This document shows positions 9,000 through 18,427 of a stretch of 64,000 bases of DNA, piece after piece. The position numbers and the translations under genes were made by a program. The DNA is from Marinobacter changyiensis. GTDB lineage: Bacteria; Pseudomonadota; Gammaproteobacteria; Pseudomonadales; Oleiphilaceae. The stretch is from NCBI RefSeq assembly GCF_009193265.1, contig NZ_VZZZ01000002.1:600712-664711 (forward strand). Reading direction: 5' to 3'. The notes under the pieces were generated by a model. It was not told the DNA's origin. It searched no databases and saw nothing but the letters and a program-made list of their open reading frames with translations. Numbering within the stretch: the stretch's first letter is position 1; each line of letters opens with the position of its first letter.

Positions 9000-11144
9000 C
9001 TACAGAACCGGTTGGCCGTCCTTGTCATCGACTGTTTGTCGGCAGCCCGGGTAATTACTGCAGCCCCAGAACCAGCCCTTTTTACTCTTTCTCCGCACCA
9101 GGGGGGAATAGCAGTGCGGGCAGGGCACGGGCTTCTGGTTGGTGCCATCGGTTGGCGGGCCATCTTCGATGGGGCGGGTGCCCTTGCAATCCGGGAACCG
9201 CATGCAGGCGAGGAATTCGCCAAATTTGCCGCTCCGATGCCGCATCGGCGCCCTGCACTTGGGGCAATGGATGCCGGTATCGGTTTGGGCGGGCGCGAGA
9301 GGGCGTTCCCGGGACTCTTTGAGAAACCCGGAAATCTGGTCTTTGAGGCTGTCGATGAACTGTCGCGGGTCAGCCTCACCCTGGCGGATGCTTTCCAGCG
9401 TGGCTTCCCACAAGGCGGTCATGTCCGGTTGGTGTATTGCCTCCGGCAACGCCTCGATCAGCGCTTTGCCTTTGTCGGTGGCTTTGATAAAACGGCTGTC
9501 GCGATACAGATAGTCCCGCTTGAACAGGATTTCGATAATGCTGGCGCGGGTGGCTTCGGTGCCGAGCCCGTCGGTTTCTCGCAGGGTTTTCCGCAGTGCC
9601 GCATCGGTGACAAACCTGGCGATGTTGGTCATCGCGGAGAGCAGCGTCGCGTCAGTAAAGTGGCTTGGCGGCTTGGTAACTCGCTCCTGGATATCGGTGG
9701 CTTCGCAAACTACCGGGTCGCCTTTTGACAGCCGCGGTAGTGGCACTTTATCAGCCTCACGTCCGCTTTCCCGTTGACGCAGCTCCAGCGCTTTCCAGCC
9801 CGGCTCCAGCACTGCGGTTTCTGAAGCGCGAAAGCCATGAGGCCCGATAGTCAGAGCCAGCTTGCCTTCCCGGTGGACGGCCTCGGCGCTGAATTGCATA
9901 AGATAGTAGCGGCTGATCAGCTCATAAATCCGGGCTTCCTTCTGGCTGAGTGCGCTGGAGGGGCGGGAGCGTGCAGTGGGAATAATGGCGTGGTGGGCAT
10001 CCACTTTTTTATCGTTCCAGGCGGCGGAGCGACGAGAGCGATCCAGCGAGTCGATATGCGGGGCCAGTTCAGGTGCCACGAGACCGATGGCATGGGTCAC
10101 CGCCTTACTTTGGTCAAAATGCCCTTCCGGTAGATAGCGGCAGTCTGATCTGGGGTAGGTGATCAGCTGATGCCGCTCATACAGATTCTGGGCGACATCA
10201 AGCACGTCCTTGGCGCCCATCTGGAACAGGCGTCCGGCTTCTATCTGCAGTGTCGAGAGCGAAAAGGGCAGCGGCGGCGGCTCTTTGCGGTCGCGGAACC
10301 GGGCCTCGGTAATCCGTCCGGGCCGCCCATTCACCTCACTGGCAATCTGTTCGGCGGTTTCCCGGCTAAGCAGTCGGTCCTCTTCGTCGAGGTGCTCGCG
10401 GAATTGTTCATCGGGTAGCCAGCGCGCCTTGAAAGCAGGGGCTGTCTCCGACTCCATCTCACGACAACTGGCCGTCAATCGGAAAAAGGGTTTGGGTTCG
10501 AAGTTGCTGATGGTGTTGTCACGGCTGACCACCAGGCCCAGAACAGGTGTTTGCACCCGGCCAACTGAATAGACCCCTTGCTTGCCCTGCTGACGGTAGT
10601 TGAGCGTGTATAACCGGGTCAGGTTGATGCCGAATAGCCAGTCGGCTCGCTGTCGCGCCAGGGCCGAGTGGGACAGGCGCCGGAATTCACGGTTATCCCG
10701 TGGTGATTTTACCGCGCGGGTGACGGCCTCGGGCGTCAGGTCATTGATCAGCACTCGCTCGACCGGGCATTGGGCGCCGAAATAGCGGATAACCTCATCC
10801 ACCAGCAATTGCCCTTCGCGGTCCGGGTCCCCGGCGTGTACGATCACTTCGGCCTTGCGAATCAGCGATGCCAGTACATCCAGTTGTTTGCGGGCACTCT
10901 CCCTGGGCATCAGCTTCCAGTGGTCGGGGAACACCGGCAGGTCACTCAGGGCCCAGCTTTTCCAGCGCGGGTCGTACTCCGCCGGTTCCGCCGGCTCCAG
11001 CAGGTGACCAATACACCAGCTCACCACGATGGCGCTGTTTTCAGGGCCGCAACGCAGCCAGCCAGGGCCTTTTTGTATCGGGCCGGGCAGGGCGGCGGCG
11101 ATAGCACGCCCGAGGCTGGGTTTTTCGGCTATATAGAGGCGCAT
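9000..11144 (-). CDS. topB: DNA topoisomerase III
   Basis: This 714-residue type IA topoisomerase relaxes and decatenates DNA through a 5'-phosphotyrosine link. It opens with the Toprim domain (RLYIAEKPSLGRAIAAAL; acidic DPDREGQLL near residue 105). The central IA core carries the catalytic Tyr in LITYPRSDCRYLP (about residue 330). Two four-cysteine zinc ribbons close the protein (CPKC...CMRFPDC and CPHC...CSNYPGC), more than the E. coli enzyme has but common in marine gammaproteobacteria. It is divergent from bolA with about 190 bases between them. The start is the ATG at 11144, and no internal defect is seen. Confidence 0.97.
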   Translation of the reverse strand: MRLYIAEKPSLGRAIAAALPGPIQKGPGWLRCGPENSAIVVSWCIGHLLEPAEPAEYDPRWKSWALSDLPVFPDHWKLMPRESARKQLDVLASLIRKAEVIVHAGDPDREGQLLVDEVIRYFGAQCPVERVLINDLTPEAVTRAVKSPRDNREFRRLSHSALARQRADWLFGINLTRLYTLNYRQQGKQGVYSVGRVQTPVLGLVVSRDNTISNFEPKPFFRLTASCREMESETAPAFKARWLPDEQFREHLDEEDRLLSRETAEQIASEVNGRPGRITEARFRDRKEPPPLPFSLSTLQIEAGRLFQMGAKDVLDVAQNLYERHQLITYPRSDCRYLPEGHFDQSKAVTHAIGLVAPELAPHIDSLDRSRRSAAWNDKKVDAHHAIIPTARSRPSSALSQKEARIYELISRYYLMQFSAEAVHREGKLALTIGPHGFRASETAVLEPGWKALELRQRESGREADKVPLPRLSKGDPVVCEATDIQERVTKPPSHFTDATLLSAMTNIARFVTDAALRKTLRETDGLGTEATRASIIEILFKRDYLYRDSRFIKATDKGKALIEALPEAIHQPDMTALWEATLESIRQGEADPRQFIDSLKDQISGFLKESRERPLAPAQTDTGIHCPKCRAPMRHRSGKFGEFLACMRFPDCKGTRPIEDGPPTDGTNQKPVPCPHCYSPLVRRKSKKGWFWGCSNYPGCRQTVDDKDGQPVL

Positions 11145-11331
11145 GTTTCGGAAATCACAGATTGGTCGGGGTGAGGGACGATGGCGAATCGGGACTGCGC
11201 TGTCAAGCAGCCAGCCCGGTGGTGGTGTACACTGTGATCAGCATGGCTGGTGCGCCAGAGGTTCGCGGACACGGTGCCGCTTGCTGGCTTTTGCATCAGT
11301 TTCTTATGGGTAACGGGAGTAATGTTTGGTT

Positions 11332-11664
11332 ATGTCGATCAAGCAAACGATAGAGCAAAAACTGACGGAAAGTTTTCCGGTCACGCATCTGCAAGTGGAG
11401 AACGAAAGCCACATGCACAGCGTGCCGCCGAACTCGGAAACCCACTTCAAGGTGACGCTGGTTTCGGGCGAGTTTGAAGGCACGGGCAAGGTCAAGCGTC
11501 ATCAGGCGATCTATAAAACCCTCGCTGCTGAAATGGCCGGCGGTGTTCACGCGTTGGCACTTCACCTGTATACCCCCGATGAGTGGGCGGCGAGACAGGC
11601 CACTGCTCCGGATTCACCCCAATGTCTGGGTGGCTCGAAGAGCGACCCGGCCAAACAAGCCTGA
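11332..11664 (+). CDS. BolA family protein
   Basis: This small protein (110 residues from MSIKQTIEQKL) has the BolA fold: helix, VENESHMHSVPPNSETHFKV, VSGEFEGTGKVKRHQAIYKT, then GGVHALALHLYTPDEW. The invariant His residues used for [2Fe-2S] sharing with monothiol glutaredoxin are present. BolA proteins act in iron-sulfur handling and stress-related transcription. I chose the ATG at 11332 over a TTG two codons earlier; a GGGAG lies 12 bases upstream, a little far. The yciO-like gene follows 21 bases later and is probably co-transcribed. The C-terminal 20 residues are an unconserved tail. Confidence 0.92.
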   Translation: MSIKQTIEQKLTESFPVTHLQVENESHMHSVPPNSETHFKVTLVSGEFEGTGKVKRHQAIYKTLAAEMAGGVHALALHLYTPDEWAARQATAPDSPQCLGGSKSDPAKQA

Positions 11665-11685
11665 AATAACAAGCCAGGAGACGCT

Positions 11686-12312
11686 ATGAGTCAGTTTTTC
11701 CAGATTCATCCTGAAACACCCCAAAAGCGTCTGATTCATCAGGCGGTTCAGATTCTTCGTCAGGGCGGCGTGATCGTCTATCCGACCGATTCCGGCTACG
11801 CCCTGGGCTGCCATCTTGGCGACAAGGCAGCGGCTGATCGCATCAAGCGGATCCGGCGGCTGGACGACAAGCATAACTTCACCCTGGTGTGCCGTGACCT
11901 TTCAGACGTGGGTATCTACGCCAAAGTAGACAATACCCAATACCGCCTTTTGAAAACCTTCACTCCGGGGCCTTACACGTTCATTCTGGATGCCACCGGT
12001 GAAGTCCCGCGCCGGCTGCTGCATCCCAAGCGCCGGTCTATCGGTTTGCGGGTGCCTGATAACCCGATTGTGCAGGCGCTTCTGGGCGAGCTGGGCGAAC
12101 CCATCATGAGCAGTACCTTGATACTGCCGGATGAAACCGAGCCGATGACGGATCCCTATGACATCCGGGAAATCCTGGAGCACGAGCTGGACCTGATCAT
12201 CGATGGCGGCTTCTGCGGCATGGAGGCGACTACGGTGGTCAACATGTGCGGCGAGGTGCCCGAGGTTACCCGGGTAGGCAAAGGTGATCCGACACCGTTC
12301 CAGCTTGGCTAA
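11686..12312 (+). CDS. yciO: YciO-like Sua5/YrdC family protein
   Basis: The 208-residue single-domain YrdC-fold protein starts at MSQFFQIHPE, with CAGGAG 7 bases upstream. Family landmarks are GGVIVYPTDSGYALGC (about 28-42), the KR.R.LDDKH region, the FTPGPYTFIL segment and the IGLRVPDNP motif (about 120). TsaC and Sua5 make threonylcarbamoyl-adenylate for tRNA t6A. The sequence is closest by eye to YciO, whose role is less clear, so I do not assign t6A synthesis. It shares a transcript with bolA and converges on the next gene. Confidence 0.88.
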   Translation: MSQFFQIHPETPQKRLIHQAVQILRQGGVIVYPTDSGYALGCHLGDKAAADRIKRIRRLDDKHNFTLVCRDLSDVGIYAKVDNTQYRLLKTFTPGPYTFILDATGEVPRRLLHPKRRSIGLRVPDNPIVQALLGELGEPIMSSTLILPDETEPMTDPYDIREILEHELDLIIDGGFCGMEATTVVNMCGEVPEVTRVGKGDPTPFQLG

Positions 12313-12320
12313 GGGATTGG

Positions 12321-12962
12321 TTACGCCTGGACATTAAGGTTGAACGCATAGGTGCGCCGCTGACCAGCCGCCTCGATGCGTTCGGCGCTTAAGGTTTGCC
12401 GAAGGCTGTCGTAGCGGTGCACCAGATCCCCGAGGCCGTTGAACTGCTGGTTGTCGCTGACCAGGGTGTCGAGCAACGAATTATTGACGCCGTATGCCTT
12501 GTTGAGCTTCAAGGCGGTGTCGACAAACGCCAGCGTTGGCTCATTGACGCTCAGGCGCCCGAATGCCTCTTTGAAGCCCCGGTTGTTGTTGAGGTCCTGC
12601 TCGATTTGCTGGCGGAGATTTTCCGGTATCCGGGCCTCCAGGCTCAGTTTGCCACCCTCGGATTTTTGCACGGCCAGCCTGGTGGCCGGATTTAGACTGT
12701 ACTCGGCAAGCTTGTGCCGCAGGGTTTCCCGGACAAAGGCAGAATCCTGCCCCACATCGGATTTGTAGCTGTTCATGGCAAGCCTGGTCGACGCTTTCGG
12801 CCGCTCGCCGCCGTTCAGGGTTACGCTGTCATCATTTTTGCCACCGGCGTTCGCCTGGGTCTTGGTCTGAGCTGCTTTCTGTGCGGGCTGGGCTGCACCG
12901 CTGCTCTCGGCCGTTTGTTGAAAACCGGCACCTAAACGCGCTAATGAAGAAAGTAATGACAC
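12321..12962 (-). CDS. Hypothetical protein, low-complexity N-terminus
   Basis: This 213-residue protein is read from a GTG at 12962 with AAGGAG 7 bases upstream, a clear start. Residues 15-60 are rich in Ala, Gln, Lys and Thr and look disordered. Residues 75-205 are predicted mostly helical (REIL-like amphipathic runs, QQIEQDLNNNRGFKEAFGRL). No signal peptide or membrane segment is visible. I do not recognise a family. It converges with yciO, 8 bases away, and faces a divergence of about 120 bases to the lipoprotein gene. Confidence 0.75.
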   Translation of the reverse strand: MSLLSSLARLGAGFQQTAESSGAAQPAQKAAQTKTQANAGGKNDDSVTLNGGERPKASTRLAMNSYKSDVGQDSAFVRETLRHKLAEYSLNPATRLAVQKSEGGKLSLEARIPENLRQQIEQDLNNNRGFKEAFGRLSVNEPTLAFVDTALKLNKAYGVNNSLLDTLVSDNQQFNGLGDLVHRYDSLRQTLSAERIEAAGQRRTYAFNLNVQA

Positions 12963-13080
12963 CGCTATGCTCCTTCTCGATTGACCCGGTTTGTCACCGG
13001 CGCCGACGTTTTTTCAACGCCTGGAAGAAGGGTAAGCATGATTGGTGCCATTACCGCCGGGTTGGCAACGGGTTTGATTA

Positions 13081-14196
13081 TTACTCCTGATATCCGGTTA
13101 ATTCCAGATAGCCGACTCCGGTGTGGCTACCTTCTGCGGACACCGGGCTTTCCCAGTAGGGGAACTGGCCATGGTTCCAGTATTCACCCGCCGGCACGTT
13201 TATCGTGATGTCGAGCCCCTCTGCTGGAATCCTCAACTGCCATTGCTCCGGCACACTCCCGGCGGAGGTATGGCGCCGGGCGCCGGGTTCAAGTGTCAGC
13301 TGATCGGGTGCCAACGACCTGGCCTCACCCTCCGGGCTGATCCAGGTGCCGGATTGATAGAAACCATCGCGTTCCCGGAGTCGGAACGCCATCACCTTGG
13401 CACCACTGTCGAGGTGAAGGGCCAGCCAGTCCCAGCCTTCCTGATCGGCCCTGAGAAACTGGCTGCTCCACTCCCGGTCAAACCAGCCCAGGCCGGAAAC
13501 GGTATGGGTTTCGTCCTCAATGGTGACGTTGCCTTCAATCGCCAGATCAACGAAGCTGAAATACATCGAGCCCTGGCCGTTGTCAGACTTGGTGCTGAAG
13601 CCTTTATTGCCGTGACGCACGATATCGCGGCGGGAAGTAATCCGCAGATCATAGCTCCAGTCGTCGGCTGTGACCGTCAGTCGCCACTGCTCGGTGGGCC
13701 CGTCGATCCGGCGGAGCTGCCAGTCATCAAGCCAGACGTTGAACGGTTGCCCGGTGGCGCCGGCCTGGCCTGTCCCGCCTCGGGCCAGGCGTTCACTGAA
13801 ATAGTGTTCGCCGTTAAAGGACAAGGCCGCGTGGCTCATCCAGGCAGCGTCCATGGCCCAGTCTGTTGGAGTCTTCTCGTTGCGAGTGGCAGGTTTGAAG
13901 CCCTGACGGAACTGCGTCCACTGCACCCCCAGGGGGCTGCCATCCGCCGTTTTCAGATTGGCGGTCAGATACCACCATTCGATGCGATGTTGAGGATGCA
14001 CGCCTAGATCCCGGGGCAAGGTAATGGTGTCGCCGGCTGTGGGTTGGCGGAAGTCCTCCGGTGAAGCTTCGCCAAGGCCTGCAAAACCGGCTTCGGGGGT
14101 GGAGGGGGGCTCAGAGCAGGCTGCCGCCAGAGCAAGCAGGGCAGCCAGAATAAGCGACCAGGCCCTTGAGGTCGGTTTGATAACCTGACGGTTCAT
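13081..14196 (-). CDS. AttH/CrtC-like lipoprotein of ABC export system
   Basis: The 371-residue reading starts at MNRQVIKP. Its ATG overlaps the stop of the permease gene by 4 bases (ATGA), which argues for coupled translation. A lipoprotein signal peptide ends at LLALAAACS (Cys about 28). The mature part is the CrtC N-terminal / AttH-type lipocalin-like fold: HRIEWWYLTANL, GVQWTQFRQGF, the GKGFSTKSDNGQGSMYFSFV segment and GWFDREWSSQFL are its usual blocks. Proteins of this type accompany MacB/LolCDE-like ABC systems (AttEFGH) in many proteobacteria. The substrate is unknown, and the hydratase activity of CrtC should not be assumed. Confidence 0.88.
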   Translation of the reverse strand: MNRQVIKPTSRAWSLILAALLALAAACSEPPSTPEAGFAGLGEASPEDFRQPTAGDTITLPRDLGVHPQHRIEWWYLTANLKTADGSPLGVQWTQFRQGFKPATRNEKTPTDWAMDAAWMSHAALSFNGEHYFSERLARGGTGQAGATGQPFNVWLDDWQLRRIDGPTEQWRLTVTADDWSYDLRITSRRDIVRHGNKGFSTKSDNGQGSMYFSFVDLAIEGNVTIEDETHTVSGLGWFDREWSSQFLRADQEGWDWLALHLDSGAKVMAFRLRERDGFYQSGTWISPEGEARSLAPDQLTLEPGARRHTSAGSVPEQWQLRIPAEGLDITINVPAGEYWNHGQFPYWESPVSAEGSHTGVGYLELTGYQE

Positions 14197-16403
14197 CCTT
14201 CGTGCCTCCCGGCCCTCAGAGCAATTTGTGGTGCCAGCAGTCGCGCCAATAGCAGGCCGATGGCAAGGCATAGCCCCAGTATGAAGAGCCAGAACATGGG
14301 GAAGACCGCCATTGGCAGGGACCACCCGAAGGCCAGTGGATTGATGCGGGCGACCAGTACCCAGGTCAGAAATACGCCCAGGGGCAGGGCTGTTGCACCC
14401 ACGGTGACGGTGAGCAGCGTGCTGTGCCGCATCAGCCAGTGTTTGACCCGGTGCTCTGGCATGCCCCAGAGCTGAAGTTTCTGGTAATAATGCTTGCGAG
14501 CGCCAAACATGGTGAGCGCCATCAGCAACAGCGCGAAGCCTGCAAGCGCCAGTGTCAGCGCACTGAGAGCCCGGGTGAGGGCAAAGGTCTGATCAAAGAT
14601 CGCGACCGCCAGAGCGCGTATTTCCGCATTATCCCTGATGGTCAGCCCGGGGCTGTTCCAGGCTTGTTCGATCTGACGCCGGAAAGTCTGGAGGCTGCCG
14701 GAGACCAGGGTGACGGAAAAGCTGAGGGAAGAATAGTTCGCTTCCGGCGGCCAGAGTTGATGGCTGATCAGAATCTCGCCGGCTGGCCGGCCGTAGTCCG
14801 CGTAGATACCGGCAATGGTTCGGCTCTGCGGACTGCCGTCGAAAGCGAAAGTGAGCGGGTCGCCAACGGTCAGTTGCTCGCGCCGGGCCAGTTGCTCATT
14901 GACCAGTACCGCTCCCGCCTCCACTGCGCGCCACACTTCCTCGGGCGCTTGTGTGTTACTGGCCAGAAAAGTCCAGGCTTGTAATAGAGACGACGCAGGG
15001 TTAACGGCCATAAGCTCCATTGTCCCATAAGGCGTTTGCGCCTCCCCCCTGATTACACCGTGGCTCGCCCTGACCGAATCGAGACGGGCCAGCGCCGCTG
15101 TAGCCGCGGCTCGGTCAAGGTTTGGTGGAGCCTGCAGGTATACGTCCCCCTGCAGGCGCTGATCGAGCCAGTCATAGAAAGTATTCTCAAAAGTCGCGAC
15201 AAGAGCATGGATGGCAATGACTGTCGCTGCTGCAAACTGCAATGCTACCAGGGGCAAGGCAAGCTGCCGGACCATCACGGCCAGCTCGCGCCAGGACCAT
15301 CCGGTTAACGGTTTGGCGCGGGTATCCGCCAGTTGGTTGAGCAATTCTGGAAGCATCAATGCGGTGAGCCATCCGAAGCCGGCCAACGTTAGCCCGATGG
15401 CGAGAAACTGCAAAGTCAGTGACTCCGACCACAGAATTGAACCCACACCGATCAACAACAACGTGGAAGCCACCGCCACCAGCAGGCGATGATTGGTTTT
15501 CAAGGTGGAAAACAGCACGCGATCCGCCACCGCCCAGATCATCACCAGTATCAACACCAGCAATGGCGCCAGCCAGGCCAGCCAGGACGTTTCCTGGGCA
15601 TAAAGTCGGACGCCGTATAGTCCTGAAAGTGCCTGGTCAAAGCCCTGGCCAAAGCCGCTCGCAAGCACCTGACCGAGCACCAGCCCTATGGTTCCGCCAA
15701 TTGCAGACAGAACCGCCAGCTCGACAACAAGATGAAACTGCAACCGCCCTGGTGTCACTCCAAAGCGATGTAACAGCGCCAGTGAGAGTTCCCGTTGCGC
15801 CAGGCCCAACAGGAAGACGCTGCGCACCAGCAGGGCTGAAATCAACAGCACCAGCGCGCAGAGGGCATCGAGATTCAGCAGAAAACTGTCGGCTAGCTGG
15901 CCGGCAGCCACTCCGCTGGAGACGCTGGCAATGCGGTAGGCAGGGGGCAAATCAGCGTATGCTCGAGATGCGAACAGTGTCAGCCTTGTTGGCCACTGAT
16001 CCCCGGCCAGCTTTTCCGCTTCGCCGATATCGACAAAAACACCGGATTGGCCAGAGGGGCCCTGCCGGGAAATGTCGCCGAAACACCGGAGCGCCAGGGC
16101 GTCAATACCAATGATGCGTCCCTCCGGCGCAGGGCGTTCCACCGTTAATTGCGGGCTGATACAAAACCCGAGGCGACGTAGGGTGGCAAAGTCCGTCACG
16201 GTAACCGGGTTGCCGTCCGTCCGTAACACCGTGAAGCGCTCTTCAAGTGCCGCTTCGTTGCTGGTAAAGCTGTTCCTGGCCTGTTGTGACAGTTGCCAGA
16301 CGCTGCTCCAGAGCGCCGTTGCCACGATCAGGATCAACAGCAAAGCCAGCAGCTGCCAGGGATGGCGTCGGTAATGGCTTAGCAGCGCGCCGGTCAGGTT
16401 CAC
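14193..16403 (-). CDS. FtsX/MacB-type ABC transporter permease
   Basis: The 736-residue permease starts at a GTG whose bases overlap the stop of the ATPase gene (GTGA). Membrane segments lie at about 16-36, then a large periplasmic MacB-like domain. Three helices follow near 190-210, 230-250 and 270-290, then a block of helices at about 310-410, a second periplasmic region, and three helices at about 620-725. This is two FtsX-like permease units in one chain, equivalent to fused AttF and AttG. It probably extracts or exports a hydrophobic or envelope substrate with the neighbouring lipoprotein. Everything looks intact. Confidence 0.9.
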   Translation of the reverse strand: MNLTGALLSHYRRHPWQLLALLLILIVATALWSSVWQLSQQARNSFTSNEAALEERFTVLRTDGNPVTVTDFATLRRLGFCISPQLTVERPAPEGRIIGIDALALRCFGDISRQGPSGQSGVFVDIGEAEKLAGDQWPTRLTLFASRAYADLPPAYRIASVSSGVAAGQLADSFLLNLDALCALVLLISALLVRSVFLLGLAQRELSLALLHRFGVTPGRLQFHLVVELAVLSAIGGTIGLVLGQVLASGFGQGFDQALSGLYGVRLYAQETSWLAWLAPLLVLILVMIWAVADRVLFSTLKTNHRLLVAVASTLLLIGVGSILWSESLTLQFLAIGLTLAGFGWLTALMLPELLNQLADTRAKPLTGWSWRELAVMVRQLALPLVALQFAAATVIAIHALVATFENTFYDWLDQRLQGDVYLQAPPNLDRAAATAALARLDSVRASHGVIRGEAQTPYGTMELMAVNPASSLLQAWTFLASNTQAPEEVWRAVEAGAVLVNEQLARREQLTVGDPLTFAFDGSPQSRTIAGIYADYGRPAGEILISHQLWPPEANYSSLSFSVTLVSGSLQTFRRQIEQAWNSPGLTIRDNAEIRALAVAIFDQTFALTRALSALTLALAGFALLLMALTMFGARKHYYQKLQLWGMPEHRVKHWLMRHSTLLTVTVGATALPLGVFLTWVLVARINPLAFGWSLPMAVFPMFWLFILGLCLAIGLLLARLLAPQIALRAGRHEG

Positions 16404-17068
16404 TGGGCACCCAGACTGCTCAATACCAGGGTGAAGTCGCAGCGAGCGGCGAGGGCGGGGTCATGGGTGGACAGCAACATCGGACAACCGGTCTCGTGTT
16501 GATGGTGGAACAGTGCATCGGCGACCTGGCGGGCGGTTGCCCCGTCAAGGCTTGCGGTGGGCTCGTCTGCCAGTAACAGCCCCGGCAGCATTGCAAAGGC
16601 CATGGCCATAGCCGCTCGTTGTCGCTGACCACCGGAGACCTGATCGGGAAACCGATGCCCGAGCGTTGCCAGGCCGAGTGTTGTCAGCCAATGCTCAACG
16701 GCGACCTTTGTCCTGCCTGCGAGTTGTGCGCGTAAGCGGATGTTGTCGCCGAGGGACAGGGTGGGCATCAGGTTGTCGTTCTGGAACACCGTGGCGATCC
16801 GCGTGCCGCGCAGGCCTGACCACCAGTCGGTATCTTTTTTTGCCGCAGATTCGCCAAACAGGCGAATGTCGCCGTCATCTGCGGACTCGATACCGCTGAG
16901 AATATTGATCAGGGTGCTTTTGCCACTGCCGGAGGGGCCCATCAGCGCCATTGACTGGCCGTGGGCGATGGAGAAGCTCAGATCGCTGAGAACGCGAACC
17001 TGTTCAGTGCCATCGAGATAGCTTTTATACAGCCCGCGAACATCGACTATGGAGTCCTGCACGAACAT
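16400..17068 (-). CDS. LolD/MacB-type ABC transporter ATPase
   Basis: This 222-residue nucleotide-binding subunit has Walker A GPSGSGKST (about 44-52), Q-loop VFQNDNLMPT, signature VSGGQRQRAAMA (about 141), Walker B LLLADEPTASLD and the switch His in STHDPAL. Its size and motifs fit the LolD/MacB/AttE group that works with FtsX-type permeases. It heads a tightly coupled three-gene operon (ATPase, permease, AttH-like lipoprotein), each overlapping by 4 bases. The start is ATG at 17068, with only a weak GGGG upstream. Confidence 0.93.
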   Translation of the reverse strand: MFVQDSIVDVRGLYKSYLDGTEQVRVLSDLSFSIAHGQSMALMGPSGSGKSTLINILSGIESADDGDIRLFGESAAKKDTDWWSGLRGTRIATVFQNDNLMPTLSLGDNIRLRAQLAGRTKVAVEHWLTTLGLATLGHRFPDQVSGGQRQRAAMAMAFAMLPGLLLADEPTASLDGATARQVADALFHHQHETGCPMLLSTHDPALAARCDFTLVLSSLGAQ

Positions 17069-17104
17069 TTGCCCCGATCTGGTGATTGGCCGGTGTCTGA
17101 CCCA

Positions 17105-17593
17105 TTACCAACGGGCCTTGTCCCACATTTCTGGATTGGCCCAGTAACGGGCGTTGTTCCAGTCCCGCTTATGATTGTAATTGGCGATGTTATAGACATA
17201 GAGGGTTTGGGGTTGGTTGCCATCGAAGCGCTGGAGACGCTTGAAACCGAGGCCGAGGAAATCACTGAATCGCCAGCTTTCCGGGTCTGCCACCAATACT
17301 GCAATCTGGTGGGTGCCGAAGTTCCTCAGTTGGCCCAGCAACAAGGATCCTTCGCCCTGGGGCAGACTTTCGAGTGAGTCGGTAATCAACGCCAGGTCGA
17401 TGGAGTGAGATAACGGAAACCCGTCATTCGGATTTTCGGCATCCAGTTCCACCAGAACTGTTTCGGAGTGGGCTTTCTGCCAGCTCTGTCCGAGCATTCG
17501 GGCCCGGTCACCGCAAACCAGCAAGGTGGCCGGATTGCAGGCATTCATCAGCCCCGACAACACCTCTTCCGGTCTGGGGTTACTGGCTGTCAT
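17105..17593 (-). CDS. Hypothetical conserved protein (possibly DUF6231)
   Basis: This 162-residue soluble protein has an alternating beta/alpha pattern (ATLLVCGDRARML, VLVELDAE, IDLALITDSLESL, HQIAVLVADPESW), suggesting a degenerate Rossmann or methyltransferase-like fold without an obvious cofactor motif. The C-terminus is rich in Asn, Trp and Tyr (NYNHKRDWNNARYWANPEMW). From memory it resembles a small family found in Marinobacter and Pseudomonas (DUF6231), but I cannot verify this. Its start overlaps the stop of the DUF1232 gene by 4 bases, so they are co-translated. Confidence 0.75.
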   Translation of the reverse strand: MTASNPRPEEVLSGLMNACNPATLLVCGDRARMLGQSWQKAHSETVLVELDAENPNDGFPLSHSIDLALITDSLESLPQGEGSLLLGQLRNFGTHQIAVLVADPESWRFSDFLGLGFKRLQRFDGNQPQTLYVYNIANYNHKRDWNNARYWANPEMWDKARW

Positions 17594-18009
17594 GCATCCA
17601 CGCTCTCAGTGTCCTCAGTGCCCTGCTGCGCTTTCCAGATTTCATAATCGTAGAGATCGGATTCCACAATGGACAGACACGCCGCAAGAATGGCGGCATC
17701 ATCCAGGAAGCCGAAGCCGATAATCAGGTCCGGAACCAGGTCAATGGGGTTCAGAACATAGAGCAGGGCCCCGGCGATGGCGGCAATGCTTTTCCAGGGC
17801 ACCGCCCGGTAATTGCCTTTCCAGTAATCCCTGAGCATCGAAAACATTACGCGAATATCACCGACAAAACGCCGTAACGGGCCTTTGCGGTTTGCCTTGT
17901 CCTCAATAGCCTGCTGTTTCGACAGCACTCGCCCAAGGCCGTCTTTTTCTATGTCGCCGGAGCGAGCTTCTAACTCTGCTTCGGCCTGTTTTCTGGTAAT
18001 TGTGGTCAT
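17590..18009 (-). CDS. YkvA/DUF1232 family membrane protein
   Basis: The 139-residue protein carries the DUF1232 core at about 78-118: YRAVPWKSIAAIAGALLYVL then NPIDLVPDLIIGFGFLDDA. The motif NPxDLxPD with a following FLDDA is diagnostic. One or two short membrane helices are embedded in it; the N-terminal 60 residues are charged and cytoplasmic. The molecular role of the family is not established. The start is ATG at 18009, with GAGAG upstream. It is first in a two-gene unit with the hypothetical protein that follows. Confidence 0.88.
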   Translation of the reverse strand: MTTITRKQAEAELEARSGDIEKDGLGRVLSKQQAIEDKANRKGPLRRFVGDIRVMFSMLRDYWKGNYRAVPWKSIAAIAGALLYVLNPIDLVPDLIIGFGFLDDAAILAACLSIVESDLYDYEIWKAQQGTEDTESVDA

Positions 18010-18115
18010 ATGAGTCTCTCAATGTTTATACGCCTCCAATCTACCATACCGATCACTTCCTGCTCACCGGGGCAGCGTGAATACACTGTAACCTGATGGC
18101 TTATAAGCTGAGGGC

Positions 18116-18394
18116 TCAGGCTTGGTCCTCTGGCGTATTCAGTAGGGAAGGTTTCTTGAAGGCTTTTTTGAACAGCTCGGCATGTTCGGCGATCGCCATG
18201 GCGCAGGCCTCTGCAGTTTCCTCATCAATTTTGGCAACTTTGGCTTGCAGGAAAACGCTGATCTCTTCCGACAGTTCAAGAATCCGGTCCCTGGCATCCG
18301 CGTCAGCTTTGCTTGAGAAAATCATGGTATCCGGATTCTTCAGCGCCACGTCCAGCCCGTCCTTTTCCGAGTAATACAAGGTTTGTACCGCCAT
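18116..18394 (-). CDS. yebG: YebG family SOS-response protein
   Basis: The 92-residue protein aligns by eye with YebG of E. coli: MAVQTLYYS at the start, FSSKADADARDRILE in the middle, and the helical AxAIAEHAELFKKAF-like end. The ATG follows AGGAG by 10 bases. A near-perfect LexA box lies 34 bases upstream, which supports both the identity and SOS control. The biochemical role of YebG is poorly known. The gene is monocistronic, between the YkvA-type gene and the TPM operon. Confidence 0.88.
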   Translation of the reverse strand: MAVQTLYYSEKDGLDVALKNPDTMIFSSKADADARDRILELSEEISVFLQAKVAKIDEETAEACAMAIAEHAELFKKAFKKPSLLNTPEDQA

Positions 18395-18427
18395 GCAGCA
18401 GCTACTCCTGAATAGTAGTTAGTAAAT